From contig CALXGQ010000015.1 of NCBI GenBank assembly GCA_944387895.1, positions 1-64,000 on the forward strand: 64,000 nt of DNA, written 5' to 3'. The notes below the pieces were generated by a model. It searched no databases, was not told the origin of the DNA, and was given only the letters and a program-made list of their open reading frames with translations. The translations under genes were made by a program, and so were the position numbers. Positions 48,377-56,604 of the stretch are shown here, one piece after another. Source of the DNA: an uncultured Clostridia bacterium. GTDB taxonomy: Bacteria; Bacillota; Clostridia; Oscillospirales; QAKW01. How positions within the stretch are numbered: position 1 is the stretch's first letter; the number at the start of each line of letters is the position of its first letter.

Positions 48377-49090
48377 ATGCTGAAGATCGAGCATCTGACA
48401 AAGTCATACGGGGAAAAGAAGGCGGTAGACGACCTTTCGCTGGAGATCCGGCCGGGAGAGATCTATGCCTTTATCGGGCACAACGGCGCCGGAAAAACGA
48501 CGACCCTCAAGTCCTGCTGCGGGATTTTGGGCTTTGATTCCGGCGATATCCGGATCGACGGCGTTTCCATTCTGGAAGATCCTGTTGCCTGCAAGAAAAA
48601 GCTGGCGTATATTCCGGATAATCCGGATCTCTACGATTTTATGACCGGCAATCAATATTTGAATTTTCTTGCCGATATCTTCGGGATCGAAGCGGAAGTG
48701 CGGCAGGAGCGCATCCGCCGCTATGCCGAGGCCTTTGAGCTGGCCGGGAACCTGCCGCAGCCGGTTTCCTCCTATTCCCATGGCATGAAGCAGAAGCTGG
48801 CGGTGATCGGAGCGCTGCTCCATCAGCCGAAGCTGATCATCATGGACGAGCCGTTTGTGGGGCTGGATCCGAAGGCGACCCATCTGCTCAAGGAAATGAT
48901 GCGCGAAATCTGCCGGGAAGGCGGCGCCATTTTCTTCTCCACCCATATTCTGGAGGTGGCCGAGAAGCTTTGCGATCAGGTGGCGATCATCAAGGAAGGC
49001 CGGCTGATCCGCTCGGGGAAAATGGACGAGGTGCGGGGCGACGCTTCGCTGGAATCGGTATTTCTGGAGCTGGAGGAATCCGCATGCTGA
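48377..49090 (+). CDS. ABC transporter ATPase
   Basis: This 237-residue ATPase has Walker A GHNGAGKTT near residue 35, Q-loop region 'LAYIPDNPDLYDFMT' near 78, signature 'YSHGMKQKLAVIGALL' near 138 and Walker B 'LIIMDEPFVGLDPKA' near 157, then 'FFSTHILEVAEKLCD' with the switch His. The SHGMKQ signature and 'DEPF.GLDP' pattern match EcsA-like or Na+/bacitracin-type exporters. It overlaps the permease gene by 7 bp. The function of the pair is unknown; EcsAB-like roles in secretion or envelope processing are one option. Confidence 0.92.
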   Translation: MLKIEHLTKSYGEKKAVDDLSLEIRPGEIYAFIGHNGAGKTTTLKSCCGILGFDSGDIRIDGVSILEDPVACKKKLAYIPDNPDLYDFMTGNQYLNFLADIFGIEAEVRQERIRRYAEAFELAGNLPQPVSSYSHGMKQKLAVIGALLHQPKLIIMDEPFVGLDPKATHLLKEMMREICREGGAIFFSTHILEVAEKLCDQVAIIKEGRLIRSGKMDEVRGDASLESVFLELEESAC

Positions 49091-50715
49091 AAGCGTTGAT
49101 CAGAAAGCAGCTTCTGGAGCTGAACAGCTGGTTTTATCAGGATAAAAAAACCGGGAAAAATCGCTCCAAACTCGGTATCGTTGCTTACGCGCTGCTGTTT
49201 CTTCTTACCTGCGGCATCGTGGGTGCGTTCTTTTACATCATGTGCCGAACCCTCTGCCAGCCGCTGGTATCCGCCGGGCTGGGCTGGCTTTATTTTGCCG
49301 TTATGAGCCTGGTGGCGCTGGTGATGGGGGTTTTTGGCAGCGTTTTCAATACCTATTCCAGCCTCTATCAGGCCAAGGACAATGATTTTCTGCTCTCGCT
49401 GCCCATCCCGGTTTCCCATATCCTCTGGGTGCGGCTGTTCGGCGTTCTTTTCTGGGGCTTCTTTTATGAGCTGCTGGTCTTTGTCCCGGCGGTTGTCGTC
49501 TATTTCATGACGGTCTCCTTCAGCGCGGCGGCGCTGATCGCTCAGATTATTCTGCTGTTTGTGCTGGCGCTTTTTGTTTTGACCCTTTCCTGCATCCTCG
49601 GCTGGGTTGTGGCTTGGATCAGCGCGCGGCTCAAAAACAAAAGCCTGATCACCGTGCTGATCTCCCTTTGCTTTCTGGGCGGATATTATTTCATATATTT
49701 CCGCGCTTCCAGCCTCCTTCAGTCCCTGCTGGCAAACAGCGGGGAGATCGGGAAAACGCTGCGCAGCGCGGTATATCCGCTTTATCTTACCGGCCGCGCG
49801 GCGGAGGGAAGCTTTCTTTCCCTGCTGGCCGTCGCGGCGATGACCGCTGTTCTTTGGGGCGTGGTGTATCTGATTTTGTCCCGGAGCTTTCTTCAGATCG
49901 TCACCGCCGGCGGAGCGGGCAAGCCCAAAGAGGGAAAAGACGGAGCGGCCAGGGCCAAAAGGAGCAACGCGGCAAAAACGGCGGCGCGGCAGAGAAACGT
50001 CGGGAGCGCTCTGCTGGGCAAGGAGCTGAAAAGATTTTTTGCCAGCGCCACCTATATGCTCAACTGCGCCCTGGGATCGGTCATGCTGCTGGCCGGCGCG
50101 TTTGCGGTTGTGATCAAGGGCGGCTGGATCCGCGAAAACCTGATCGCTCCGTTTGCCATAGACGCCTGGGGCATGGTTCTTGTGGCTGCCTCCGCCATCA
50201 GCCTGATTGCGGCGATGAATACGATTACCGCGCCCTCGGTTTCGCTGGAGGGGAAGAATCTCTGGATCCTGCAAAGTCTTCCGGTTCCCGCCCGGCGGGC
50301 TCTGGGAGCAAAGATCCTGCTGCATCTGCTGATCACGGAGCCGCCGGTGCTGCTCTCCGCCGCCTGCGTTGCGGCTGTGCTGCAGCCAGGGGTGGTGCCC
50401 GCGGTCTTTCTCTTCCTTTTGCCGGCGCTGTTTGTTTTGCTGTCCGCCTGCCTGGGGCTGGCCTTCAATCTGAAGATGCCCAATCTGCATTGGACCAACG
50501 AAACGGCGGCGGTGAAGCAGAGCCTCTGCGTTTTTCTGGCTCTGATGATCGGCTGGATCGCGGCGGTGGGCATTGCGGCGCCGTATTTCTTCCTGGAAAG
50601 CGTGGTCATGCGGCAATGGTATCCGCTCCTTTGCGCCGTTGTGATCGGCGGGTTGGCAGGGGCGCTTTTGCTCTGGATCCGCACGCGGGGCGCAAGAATT
50701 TTTGAAAGGCTGTAA
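49084..50715 (+). CDS. ABC transporter permease
   Basis: This 543-residue membrane protein has about 11-12 hydrophobic segments (first at about 30-52), beginning MLKALIRKQLLELNSWFYQD. A long cytoplasmic basic loop (about 278-315, 'GAGKPKEGKDGAARAKRSNA') separates two membrane halves. It looks like the large permeases paired with EcsA/CcmA-type ATPases ('putative ABC exporter'). The start at 49084 is set by the 7-bp overlap with the ATPase stop and an upstream GGAGGA. Two terminators follow. The substrate is unknown. Confidence 0.85.
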   Translation: MLKALIRKQLLELNSWFYQDKKTGKNRSKLGIVAYALLFLLTCGIVGAFFYIMCRTLCQPLVSAGLGWLYFAVMSLVALVMGVFGSVFNTYSSLYQAKDNDFLLSLPIPVSHILWVRLFGVLFWGFFYELLVFVPAVVVYFMTVSFSAAALIAQIILLFVLALFVLTLSCILGWVVAWISARLKNKSLITVLISLCFLGGYYFIYFRASSLLQSLLANSGEIGKTLRSAVYPLYLTGRAAEGSFLSLLAVAAMTAVLWGVVYLILSRSFLQIVTAGGAGKPKEGKDGAARAKRSNAAKTAARQRNVGSALLGKELKRFFASATYMLNCALGSVMLLAGAFAVVIKGGWIRENLIAPFAIDAWGMVLVAASAISLIAAMNTITAPSVSLEGKNLWILQSLPVPARRALGAKILLHLLITEPPVLLSAACVAAVLQPGVVPAVFLFLLPALFVLLSACLGLAFNLKMPNLHWTNETAAVKQSLCVFLALMIGWIAAVGIAAPYFFLESVVMRQWYPLLCAVVIGGLAGALLLWIRTRGARIFERL

Positions 50716-50774
50716 CCCTCCGATTCCACCGGATCAAAAAAGCGCTGGTGGGTTCCGGTTGCTGAAAAGAACAG

Positions 50775-50813
50775 GCGCCGCCTCCTTCTTATGGAAGGAT
50801 GGCGGCGCTTTTT
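50775..50813 (+). terminator. Terminator after the ABC permease gene
   Basis: Stem GCGCCGCC-TCCTTC with GAAGGA-GGCGGCGC partner (50775-50808), then TTTTT. Confidence 0.85.
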
Positions 50814-50820
50814 GCAGAAA

Positions 50821-50854
50821 AATCCCGGTGCAGCCGTCTGCGCCGGGATTTTTT
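50821..50854 (+). terminator. Second, tandem terminator
   Basis: Stem AATCCCGG / CCGGGATT (50821-50828, 50843-50850) followed by TTTT, only 8 bp after the first; a back-up stop insulating the nrd operon. Confidence 0.75.
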
Positions 50855-50860
50855 AAAACA

Positions 50861-50874
50861 ACAAGATGTTGTGT
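50861..50874 (+). promoter_or_regulatory. NrdR-like box 1
   Basis: ACAAGATGTTGTGT, which on the minus strand reads ACACAACATCTTGT and matches 13 of 14 positions of the NrdR consensus ACACWATATMTWGT. Located upstream of anaerobic ribonucleotide reductase genes. Confidence 0.62.
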
Positions 50875-50892
50875 TTTGAAAAAAGAAAATAT

Positions 50893-50906
50893 AATAGATG
50901 TTGTAT
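50893..50906 (+). promoter_or_regulatory. NrdR-like box 2
   Basis: AATAGATGTTGTAT, a weaker copy (about 11 of 14 matches) in the same orientation, exactly 32 bp (three helical turns) after box 1 and 8 bp before the -35. Tandem spacing by whole turns is typical of NrdR operators. Confidence 0.55.
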
Positions 50907-50913
50907 TTTCTGC

Positions 50914-50942
50914 TTGACAAGAGCGGATATATCGTGTAGAAT
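50914..50942 (+). promoter_or_regulatory. Promoter of the anaerobic nrd operon
   Basis: TTGACA (50914-50919), 17 bp, TAGAAT (50937-50942), about 60 bp before the first start codon. Confidence 0.8.
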
Positions 50943-51003
50943 AGTAGCTGAACCGCCGTGGCGGGGAAGAAAGGGGAAAAACCCCGCGGGAAAGGATCGG
51001 CCA

Positions 51004-51693
51004 ATGACGATTGAAGGGCTTCAAAAACTGACGTTGCTGGATTATCCCGGCAGAACGGCCTGCACGGTCTTTTTGGGCGGCTGTAATTTTCGTTGTCCCT
51101 TCTGCCATAATTTTGACCTGGCAGCCCGGCCGTCCGCACCGCTGATGGATAGCGAAGGGCTTTTGGCATTTCTGCGCAGCCGCAAAAAGCTGCTGGACGG
51201 CGTCGCCATAACCGGCGGAGAACCGCTGCTGCGGCGGGAGCTTCCGGAGCTGCTGCGGGAGATCAAGGCGCTGGGTTATCCGATCAAGCTGGACACAAAC
51301 GGCAGTTTCCCCGGTCGGCTGAAGGCGCTGGTCGAAGAGGGGCTGGTCGATTATGTGGCCATGGACGTTAAAAACGCGCCGGAGCGCTACGGGGAAACGG
51401 CGGGATTTCCGAAGCTGGATCTGGAGCCGATCCGCGAGAGTGCGGCATTTTTGCTGACCGGAGCGGTGGACTATGAATTTCGCACCACCGTGGTGGAGCA
51501 GCTGCACGGGCCGGCGGAAATGGAAGGGATTTCCGAGTGGCTGGCCGGGGCGCAACGCTATTTTTTGCAGTGGTTTCGTCCGTCGGAGCAGGTGCCGAAC
51601 GCGGCGCTGACGGCGCCTTCGGCGGCGACGATGGAGGAATACCTGAAAATCGTGCGGAAAAAGATCCCCGCAGCGGAGCTGAGAGGGCTTTGA
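51004..51693 (+). CDS. nrdG: Anaerobic ribonucleotide reductase activating protein (radical SAM)
   Basis: This 229-residue radical-SAM enzyme would install the glycyl radical on NrdD. The 4Fe-4S motif CNFRCPFC (C-x3-C-x2-C) is near residues 27-34 after 'DYPGRTACTVFLGG', followed by the SAM-binding 'ITGGEPLL' near 70 and 'IKLDTNGSFPGRL' near 98. It belongs to the group annotated 'anaerobic ribonucleoside-triphosphate reductase activating protein', larger than E. coli NrdG (154 residues). The start at 51004 follows AAAGGA. It precedes nrdD by 86 bp under an NrdR-controlled-looking promoter, which supports the role. Confidence 0.9.
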   Translation: MTIEGLQKLTLLDYPGRTACTVFLGGCNFRCPFCHNFDLAARPSAPLMDSEGLLAFLRSRKKLLDGVAITGGEPLLRRELPELLREIKALGYPIKLDTNGSFPGRLKALVEEGLVDYVAMDVKNAPERYGETAGFPKLDLEPIRESAAFLLTGAVDYEFRTTVVEQLHGPAEMEGISEWLAGAQRYFLQWFRPSEQVPNAALTAPSAATMEEYLKIVRKKIPAAELRGL

Positions 51694-51779
51694 AGTAAGA
51701 ACCGAAACGGCCTGCCGCTTGCGGCGCCGGCCGGAGAAAAAAGTGGAAATATAAAATGGATAGATATGGAGGAAAAGAG

Positions 51780-54167
51780 ATGTATAACGTAATCAAACGC
51801 GACGGGCAGGAAACAGATTTTAATATTTCCAAGATCAGCACCGCGATCCAGAAGGCCTTTGACGCGCTGGGAAAGGAATCTCATCCCAGCGTCATCGACC
51901 TGCTGGCGCTGAAGGTGACCGCTCATTTTGAGAGCAAGGTCAAGGACGGCAAGATCGCTGTGGAGGATATTCAGGACAGCGTGGAGGCGGTACTGAGCGA
52001 ATCCGGCTATGCGGACGTGGCGAAGGCGTATATTCTTTACCGCAAGCAGCGGGAAAAGGTGCGGAATCTCAAGACTACCTTTTTGGATTATAAGGCGCTG
52101 GTGGATAGCTATGTCAACGTAACCGACTGGCGGGTGAAGGAAAATTCAACCGTCACCTATTCGGTGGGCGGCCTGATTCTTTCCAACAGCGGCGCCATCA
52201 CCGCCAATTACTGGCTCAGCGAAATTTACGACGCTGAAATCGCTGACGCGCACCGCAATGCGGACGTGCATATCCATGATCTTTCCATGCTGACCGGCTA
52301 CTGCGCGGGCTGGTCTCTCAAGCAGCTGATCAAAGAGGGGCTGGGCGGCGTTCCCGGCAAGATCACCTCCTCGCCCGCCAAGCATCTGGTTTCCCTCTGC
52401 AATCAGATGGTTAACTTCCTCGGCATCATGCAAAACGAGTGGGCCGGCGCCCAGGCGTTCAGCTCCTTTGATACCTATTTGGCGCCCTTTGTCCGGGTGG
52501 ATAACCTGAGCTACTGGGAGGTCAAAAACTGCATTCAGTCCTTTGTTTACGGTGTGAATACGCCCAGCCGCTGGGGAACGCAGGCGCCTTTCTCCAATAT
52601 CACCCTGGACTGGACGGTGCCGTCGGATCTGAAGGATCTTCCTGCCATTGTGGGCGGGAAGGAGATGGACTTCACCTATGGCGACTGTAAAAAAGAGATG
52701 GATATGATCAACCGCGCCTTCATCGAAACGATGATCGAAGGGGACGCCAACGGCCGCGGTTTCCAGTATCCCATCCCCACATATTCCATCACCCGGGACT
52801 TCGACTGGTCGGAAACCCAGAACAACAAGCTTCTCTTTGAAATGACCGCGAAGTACGGAACGCCTTATTTTTCCAATTATATCAACAGCGATATGGAGCC
52901 CAGCGACGTGCGCAGTATGTGCTGCCGCCTGCGGCTGGATCTCCGGGAGCTGCGTAAAAAGTCCGGCGGATTTTTCGGTTCCGGGGAAAGCACCGGTTCT
53001 GTGGGCGTTGTTACCATCAATCTGCCCCGCATCGCATTCCAGTCCGCCAGCGAAGAGGAATTCTATGCCCGTCTGGATCGGCTGATGGATATTTCCGCCC
53101 GGTCGCTCCATATCAAGCGCACGGTCATCACCAAGTTCCTCAATGAAGGGCTTTATCCCTATACCAAGCGGTATCTGGGCTCCTTTGATAATCACTTTTC
53201 CACCATCGGTCTGGTGGGGATGAACGAAGCGGCGCTCAATGCCTGCTGGCTCAAAAAGAACCTGACGACCGCCGAAGGTCAGCAGTTTGCCAAGGATGTG
53301 CTGAATCATATGCGGGAGCGCCTTTCGGATTATCAGGAGCAATACGGCGATCTCTATAATCTGGAGGCTACGCCGGCGGAATCCACTTCTTACCGGCTGG
53401 CCAAGCACGATGTCAAGCGGTTCCCGGGCATTGTTACCGCGAATATGGACGGCACGCCCTATTATACCAATTCCTCCCATCTTCCGGTGGGCTTTACCGA
53501 CGATATCTTTACGGCTCTGGATATGCAGGACGAGCTTCATACCCTTTATACGTCCGGAACGGTCTTTCACGCTTATATGGGCGAAAAGCTGCCGGATTGG
53601 AAGGCGGCGGCCGACCTGGTGCGGAAGATCGCGGAAAATTATCGCCTGCCCTATTATTCGATGTCCCCCACCTATTCCGTATGTAAAAACCACGGCTATA
53701 TCACCGGCGAGCAGTACTCCTGCCCGCACTGCGGCGAGAATACTGAGGTATACAGCCGGATCACCGGGTATTACCGCCCGGTTCAGAACTGGAACGACGG
53801 CAAGGCGCAGGAGTTCAAGGATCGCCGCCTGTATGATCAGCGGATCGCCGCCACCAAGATCCCCACGCCGCATACCTGCGGGTGCTGTGGCGGGGACGCG
53901 GAGCCGGAGGTGATCGGCGGAAACCGGGTGCTGCTTTTCACGACCCAGACCTGCCCCAACTGTAAAATGGCCGCTTCCATGCTGGATCAGGCGGAGATCA
54001 GCTATGAAAAGCTGGACGCCGAAGCGCCGGAAAACCGGTCTCTGGTGGAGGCGTATCAGATCAACCGTGCGCCGACGCTGATCGTGGAGACCGACGGCGG
54101 GATCGAAAAGCTGACCAACGCTTCCGAGATCCGCAGCTATATCAAGCGGGTAAGCGCTCATGTATGA
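51780..54167 (+). CDS. nrdD: Anaerobic ribonucleoside-triphosphate reductase with C-terminal redoxin domain
   Basis: This 795-residue class III reductase makes dNTPs without oxygen. An N-terminal ATP cone (about 3-95, 'VIKRDGQETDFNISKI') senses ATP/dATP. The catalytic barrel includes 'SMCCRLRLD' near residue 380 (thiyl Cys). The zinc site is Cys635, Cys648 and Cys651, with Gly663 in 'RITGYYRPVQNWN' as glycyl-radical site; this NrdD2-type ending differs from E. coli RVCGYLG. A linker with CGCC (700-703) leads to a glutaredoxin/NrdH-like domain (about 712-795) with CPNC at 725-728 and cis-Pro in 'NRAPTLIV'. The start at 51780 follows GGAGG. Confidence 0.93.
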   Translation: MYNVIKRDGQETDFNISKISTAIQKAFDALGKESHPSVIDLLALKVTAHFESKVKDGKIAVEDIQDSVEAVLSESGYADVAKAYILYRKQREKVRNLKTTFLDYKALVDSYVNVTDWRVKENSTVTYSVGGLILSNSGAITANYWLSEIYDAEIADAHRNADVHIHDLSMLTGYCAGWSLKQLIKEGLGGVPGKITSSPAKHLVSLCNQMVNFLGIMQNEWAGAQAFSSFDTYLAPFVRVDNLSYWEVKNCIQSFVYGVNTPSRWGTQAPFSNITLDWTVPSDLKDLPAIVGGKEMDFTYGDCKKEMDMINRAFIETMIEGDANGRGFQYPIPTYSITRDFDWSETQNNKLLFEMTAKYGTPYFSNYINSDMEPSDVRSMCCRLRLDLRELRKKSGGFFGSGESTGSVGVVTINLPRIAFQSASEEEFYARLDRLMDISARSLHIKRTVITKFLNEGLYPYTKRYLGSFDNHFSTIGLVGMNEAALNACWLKKNLTTAEGQQFAKDVLNHMRERLSDYQEQYGDLYNLEATPAESTSYRLAKHDVKRFPGIVTANMDGTPYYTNSSHLPVGFTDDIFTALDMQDELHTLYTSGTVFHAYMGEKLPDWKAAADLVRKIAENYRLPYYSMSPTYSVCKNHGYITGEQYSCPHCGENTEVYSRITGYYRPVQNWNDGKAQEFKDRRLYDQRIAATKIPTPHTCGCCGGDAEPEVIGGNRVLLFTTQTCPNCKMAASMLDQAEISYEKLDAEAPENRSLVEAYQINRAPTLIVETDGGIEKLTNASEIRSYIKRVSAHV

Positions 54168-55065
54168 TGTGATCGTGATCGGCGGCGGAACCGCCGGGCT
54201 GACTGCGGCGATTTACCTGCTGCGCGCCGGGAAAACGGTTCTGATTCTGGAATCGACCGCTCTGGGCGGCCAGATCACCGCCTCTGCCCGGATCGAGAAT
54301 TTCCCCGGCCTGTATGGGGTCAGCGGTGTGGAATACGCCGATAAGCTGGCGGATCAGGTTTATCGGTTCGGCGGCGTTATCGAGCCGGCCGAGGTCGGCG
54401 GCGCGGTCCGGGAGGGAGAACATTTTGTCGTTGAAACCACGGACGGCGAGCGTTACCAGGCCGGAGCGCTGATCCTGGCGACCGGCTCCGTGCACCGCCA
54501 TCTGGGGCTGGAGCGGGAAGAAACGCTTCCTGGGATCTCCTATTGCGCGGTCTGCGACGGTGCTTTTTATAAGGGCAGGGACGTTGCGGTAGTCGGCGGC
54601 GGAAATGCTGCGGTGCAGTCGGCTCTTGCGCTGGCGGAGCTTTGCCGGAAGGTGACGCTGGTTCACCGGCGGGCAGGCTTCCGCTGCGAGCCGGTGCTGC
54701 TGGAGCGGCTCAAAAAGGCGCCGAACGTGGAGCTCTGCACCGGATATGTGGTTCAGAGCCTGATCGGCGAAGAAAAGCTTGAGGCGCTGGAGCTTCGGGG
54801 CGGGGAACAGACGAAAACCCTGCCGGTAGACGGCCTCTTCATCGCGGTGGGGCAGCAGCCGGCGAACGAGCCCTTCCGGGATCTGGTGCGGCTGGACGAA
54901 GCCGGCTATATCGCGGCGGGGGAGGATTGCCAAACTTCGGAACCGGGCGTTTTTGCAGCTGGGGACTGCCGCCAAAAAGCGGTGCGGCAGCTGGTTACCG
55001 CCGCTGCGGACGGCGCGGTGGCAGGGCTGGCGGCCAATGCCTATCTGGACGGTCTGAACTCCTGA
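54160..55065 (+). CDS. trxB: Thioredoxin-reductase-like flavoprotein
   Basis: This 301-residue FAD enzyme of the thioredoxin reductase family has FAD motif 'VIVIGGGTAGLTAAIYLLRAG' at residues 4-24, active-site CAVC near 128-131 ('ISYCAVCDGAFYKG'), pyridine-nucleotide fold 'VAVVGGGNAAVQSALALAE' near 144 and 'HRRAGFR' near 168 (HRRxxxR, favouring NADPH), then 'GVFAAGDCR' near 265. It overlaps the 3' end of nrdD by 8 bp, so translation is tightly coupled to the reductase carrying a redoxin domain; that domain is the likely partner. A general thioredoxin reductase role remains possible. Confidence 0.92.
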   Translation: MYDVIVIGGGTAGLTAAIYLLRAGKTVLILESTALGGQITASARIENFPGLYGVSGVEYADKLADQVYRFGGVIEPAEVGGAVREGEHFVVETTDGERYQAGALILATGSVHRHLGLEREETLPGISYCAVCDGAFYKGRDVAVVGGGNAAVQSALALAELCRKVTLVHRRAGFRCEPVLLERLKKAPNVELCTGYVVQSLIGEEKLEALELRGGEQTKTLPVDGLFIAVGQQPANEPFRDLVRLDEAGYIAAGEDCQTSEPGVFAAGDCRQKAVRQLVTAAADGAVAGLAANAYLDGLNS

Positions 55066-55071
55066 AAATCA

Positions 55072-55110
55072 GGGAAGAACAGCGGATTTTCCGCTTTCTT
55101 CCCGTTTTTT
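55072..55110 (+). terminator. Terminator of the nrd operon
   Basis: A stem pairs GGGAAGAA with TTCTTCCC around an inner AGCGG/CCGCT hairpin (55072-55103), then GTTTTTT. Confidence 0.88.
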
Positions 55111-55173
55111 ATTGCGAAAAGATTCGCGGTATGGTATTCTTGAAACAGGTTATTTTTGATGGGGAGAGAACAT

Positions 55174-55809
55174 ATGAAAGATCAGAGCTATTGCGTTCCC
55201 GCCACACGCAGCCGGACGGAGTTTACCGAGCGAAAAAGCCGCTTCATCACCACCCTTTGCCGGGTGGAGAGCGCGGAGGAGGCGGAAGCCTTTTTGGCGG
55301 CGATCCGGGCCGAATTTCCGGACGCCACCCATCATTGCGCCGCCTATCGCATCAAAAATCCGCTGATCGAACGTTTCTACGACGACGGCGAGCCGGGCGG
55401 AACGGCCGGAATGCCGATGCTGGACGTTTTGAAAAAGCAGGATCTTTACGACGCCGCCGTGGTGGTGACGCGCTATTTCGGCGGGATCCTGCTGGGGGCC
55501 GGCGGTCTTTGCCGCGCCTATTCCCGGGGCGCGGCGGAGGGCGTGGAGGCCGCGGGGCTGGCCAGAATGGAGCCGGGCGTGCGGATGCGGATCCGGTGCG
55601 CCTACTCCCTTTATGAAAGGATTCTGCGGCTGCCGGAATTGCAGCGGGCGGAAGACATTTCCGCCGATTTCGGGGCGGAGGTGCAGATGCTGCTGACCAT
55701 CCGCGCGGCGGAGGAACCGCAGCTTCTGAAAAGTCTGGCGGATCTCTCCGCCGGTTCGGCTGCGCCGGAAAGACTGGAACAGCTCTTCTATCCATTTAAA
55801 AATACCTAA
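55174..55809 (+). CDS. yigZ: YigZ/IMPACT family protein
   Basis: This 211-residue protein matches the YigZ length. The UPF0029/IMPACT N-terminal domain shows 'FTERKSRFITTLCRVES', 'HHCAAYRI', 'FYDDGEPGGTAGMPML' and 'VVVTRYFGGILLGAGGLCRAYS', the diagnostic blocks. The C-terminal ~70 residues form the DUF1949 ferredoxin-like domain. The function is uncertain; the eukaryotic relative IMPACT regulates translation through GCN1. The ATG at 55174 (after GGGGAGAG) is preferred over one 18 bases earlier. Single gene after the nrd terminator. Confidence 0.93.
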   Translation: MKDQSYCVPATRSRTEFTERKSRFITTLCRVESAEEAEAFLAAIRAEFPDATHHCAAYRIKNPLIERFYDDGEPGGTAGMPMLDVLKKQDLYDAAVVVTRYFGGILLGAGGLCRAYSRGAAEGVEAAGLARMEPGVRMRIRCAYSLYERILRLPELQRAEDISADFGAEVQMLLTIRAAEEPQLLKSLADLSAGSAAPERLEQLFYPFKNT

Positions 55810-55824
55810 TATTTTTTTGATTTG

Positions 55825-55841
55825 TTAACAATTTCTTCACC
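55825..55841 (+). promoter_or_regulatory. Pho-box-like direct repeat
   Basis: TTAACA-ATTTC-TTCACC: two half-sites 11 bp apart, close to the B. subtilis PhoP consensus TTHACA-N5-TTHACA. The centre lies about 41 bp before the predicted start from the TATACT at 55862-55867, which lacks a good -35. It would fit activation of the operon by its own OmpR-type regulator. Confidence 0.45.
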
Positions 55842-55920
55842 CATTTTTATAAAGAAATGATTATACTGTAAGAAAGCCGGAAGATATTCCAACAGTTTAA
55901 AACGGAAAAGAGGTAAAAAG

Positions 55921-56604
55921 ATGAGCAGAATTTTAGTGGTAGACGATGAACAGAACATTTGTGAACTGCTGACGCTGTATCTGGCCAAAGAAGGGTATAC
56001 GGTAGAAACAGCCGGTGACGGTGAAGAGGCGGTGCGGAAATTTGAATCCTTTAATCCCGATTTGATTCTGCTGGACATCATGCTGCCTAAAAAAGACGGC
56101 TGGCAGGTTTGCCGGGAGATCCGGCAAAGCTCCAACGTGCCGATCATCATGCTTTCCGCCAAGGGCGAAACCTTCGATAAGGTGCTGGGTCTGGAGCTCG
56201 GCGCCGATGATTATGTGACGAAACCCTTTGATTCCAAAGAGGTGATGGCCCGGATTAAAACCGTTTTGCGTCGGGTCGGGAACTCTCCTGACGAAACCCG
56301 CCAGGAGGTAGAATATGAAAATCTCTATGTTTCCCTCACCAACTACAAGCTGGTGGTGGCGGGAAAGCAGGTGGATGCTCCGCCCAAGGAGATCGAGCTG
56401 CTTTATCATCTCGCCAAAAACCCCAACCGCGTATTTACCCGGGATCAGCTTCTGGACGAGATCTGGGGCTTTAAGTATTTCGGTGATTCCCGCACGGTAG
56501 ACGTCCATATCAAGCGGATCCGCGAAAAATTAGAGGGCGTTTCCGAAAAATGGTCGATTCGCACCGTTTGGGGGATCGGATATAAATTTGAAACGGTGGA
56601 ATAA
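55921..56604 (+). CDS. OmpR-family response regulator (WalR/PhoP-like)
   Basis: This 227-residue regulator has a receiver (3-115) with Asp8-Asp9-Glu10, phospho-acceptor Asp52 in LLDIMLPKKDG, 'MLSAKGE' and Lys in 'TKPFDS'. The output domain (about 130-226) contains 'VFTRDQLLDEIWGFKYFGDSRTVDVHIKRIREKLE', close to the WalR pattern 'YFGD.RTVDV..RR.REK'. It is followed directly by the kinase (whose GTG starts right after the stop) and then an HtrA protease, echoing walRK...htrA order. YycH/YycI are absent, so PhoP-like identity is also possible. An 11-bp TTAACA/TTCACC repeat may allow autoregulation. Confidence 0.92.
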   Translation: MSRILVVDDEQNICELLTLYLAKEGYTVETAGDGEEAVRKFESFNPDLILLDIMLPKKDGWQVCREIRQSSNVPIIMLSAKGETFDKVLGLELGADDYVTKPFDSKEVMARIKTVLRRVGNSPDETRQEVEYENLYVSLTNYKLVVAGKQVDAPPKEIELLYHLAKNPNRVFTRDQLLDEIWGFKYFGDSRTVDVHIKRIREKLEGVSEKWSIRTVWGIGYKFETVE

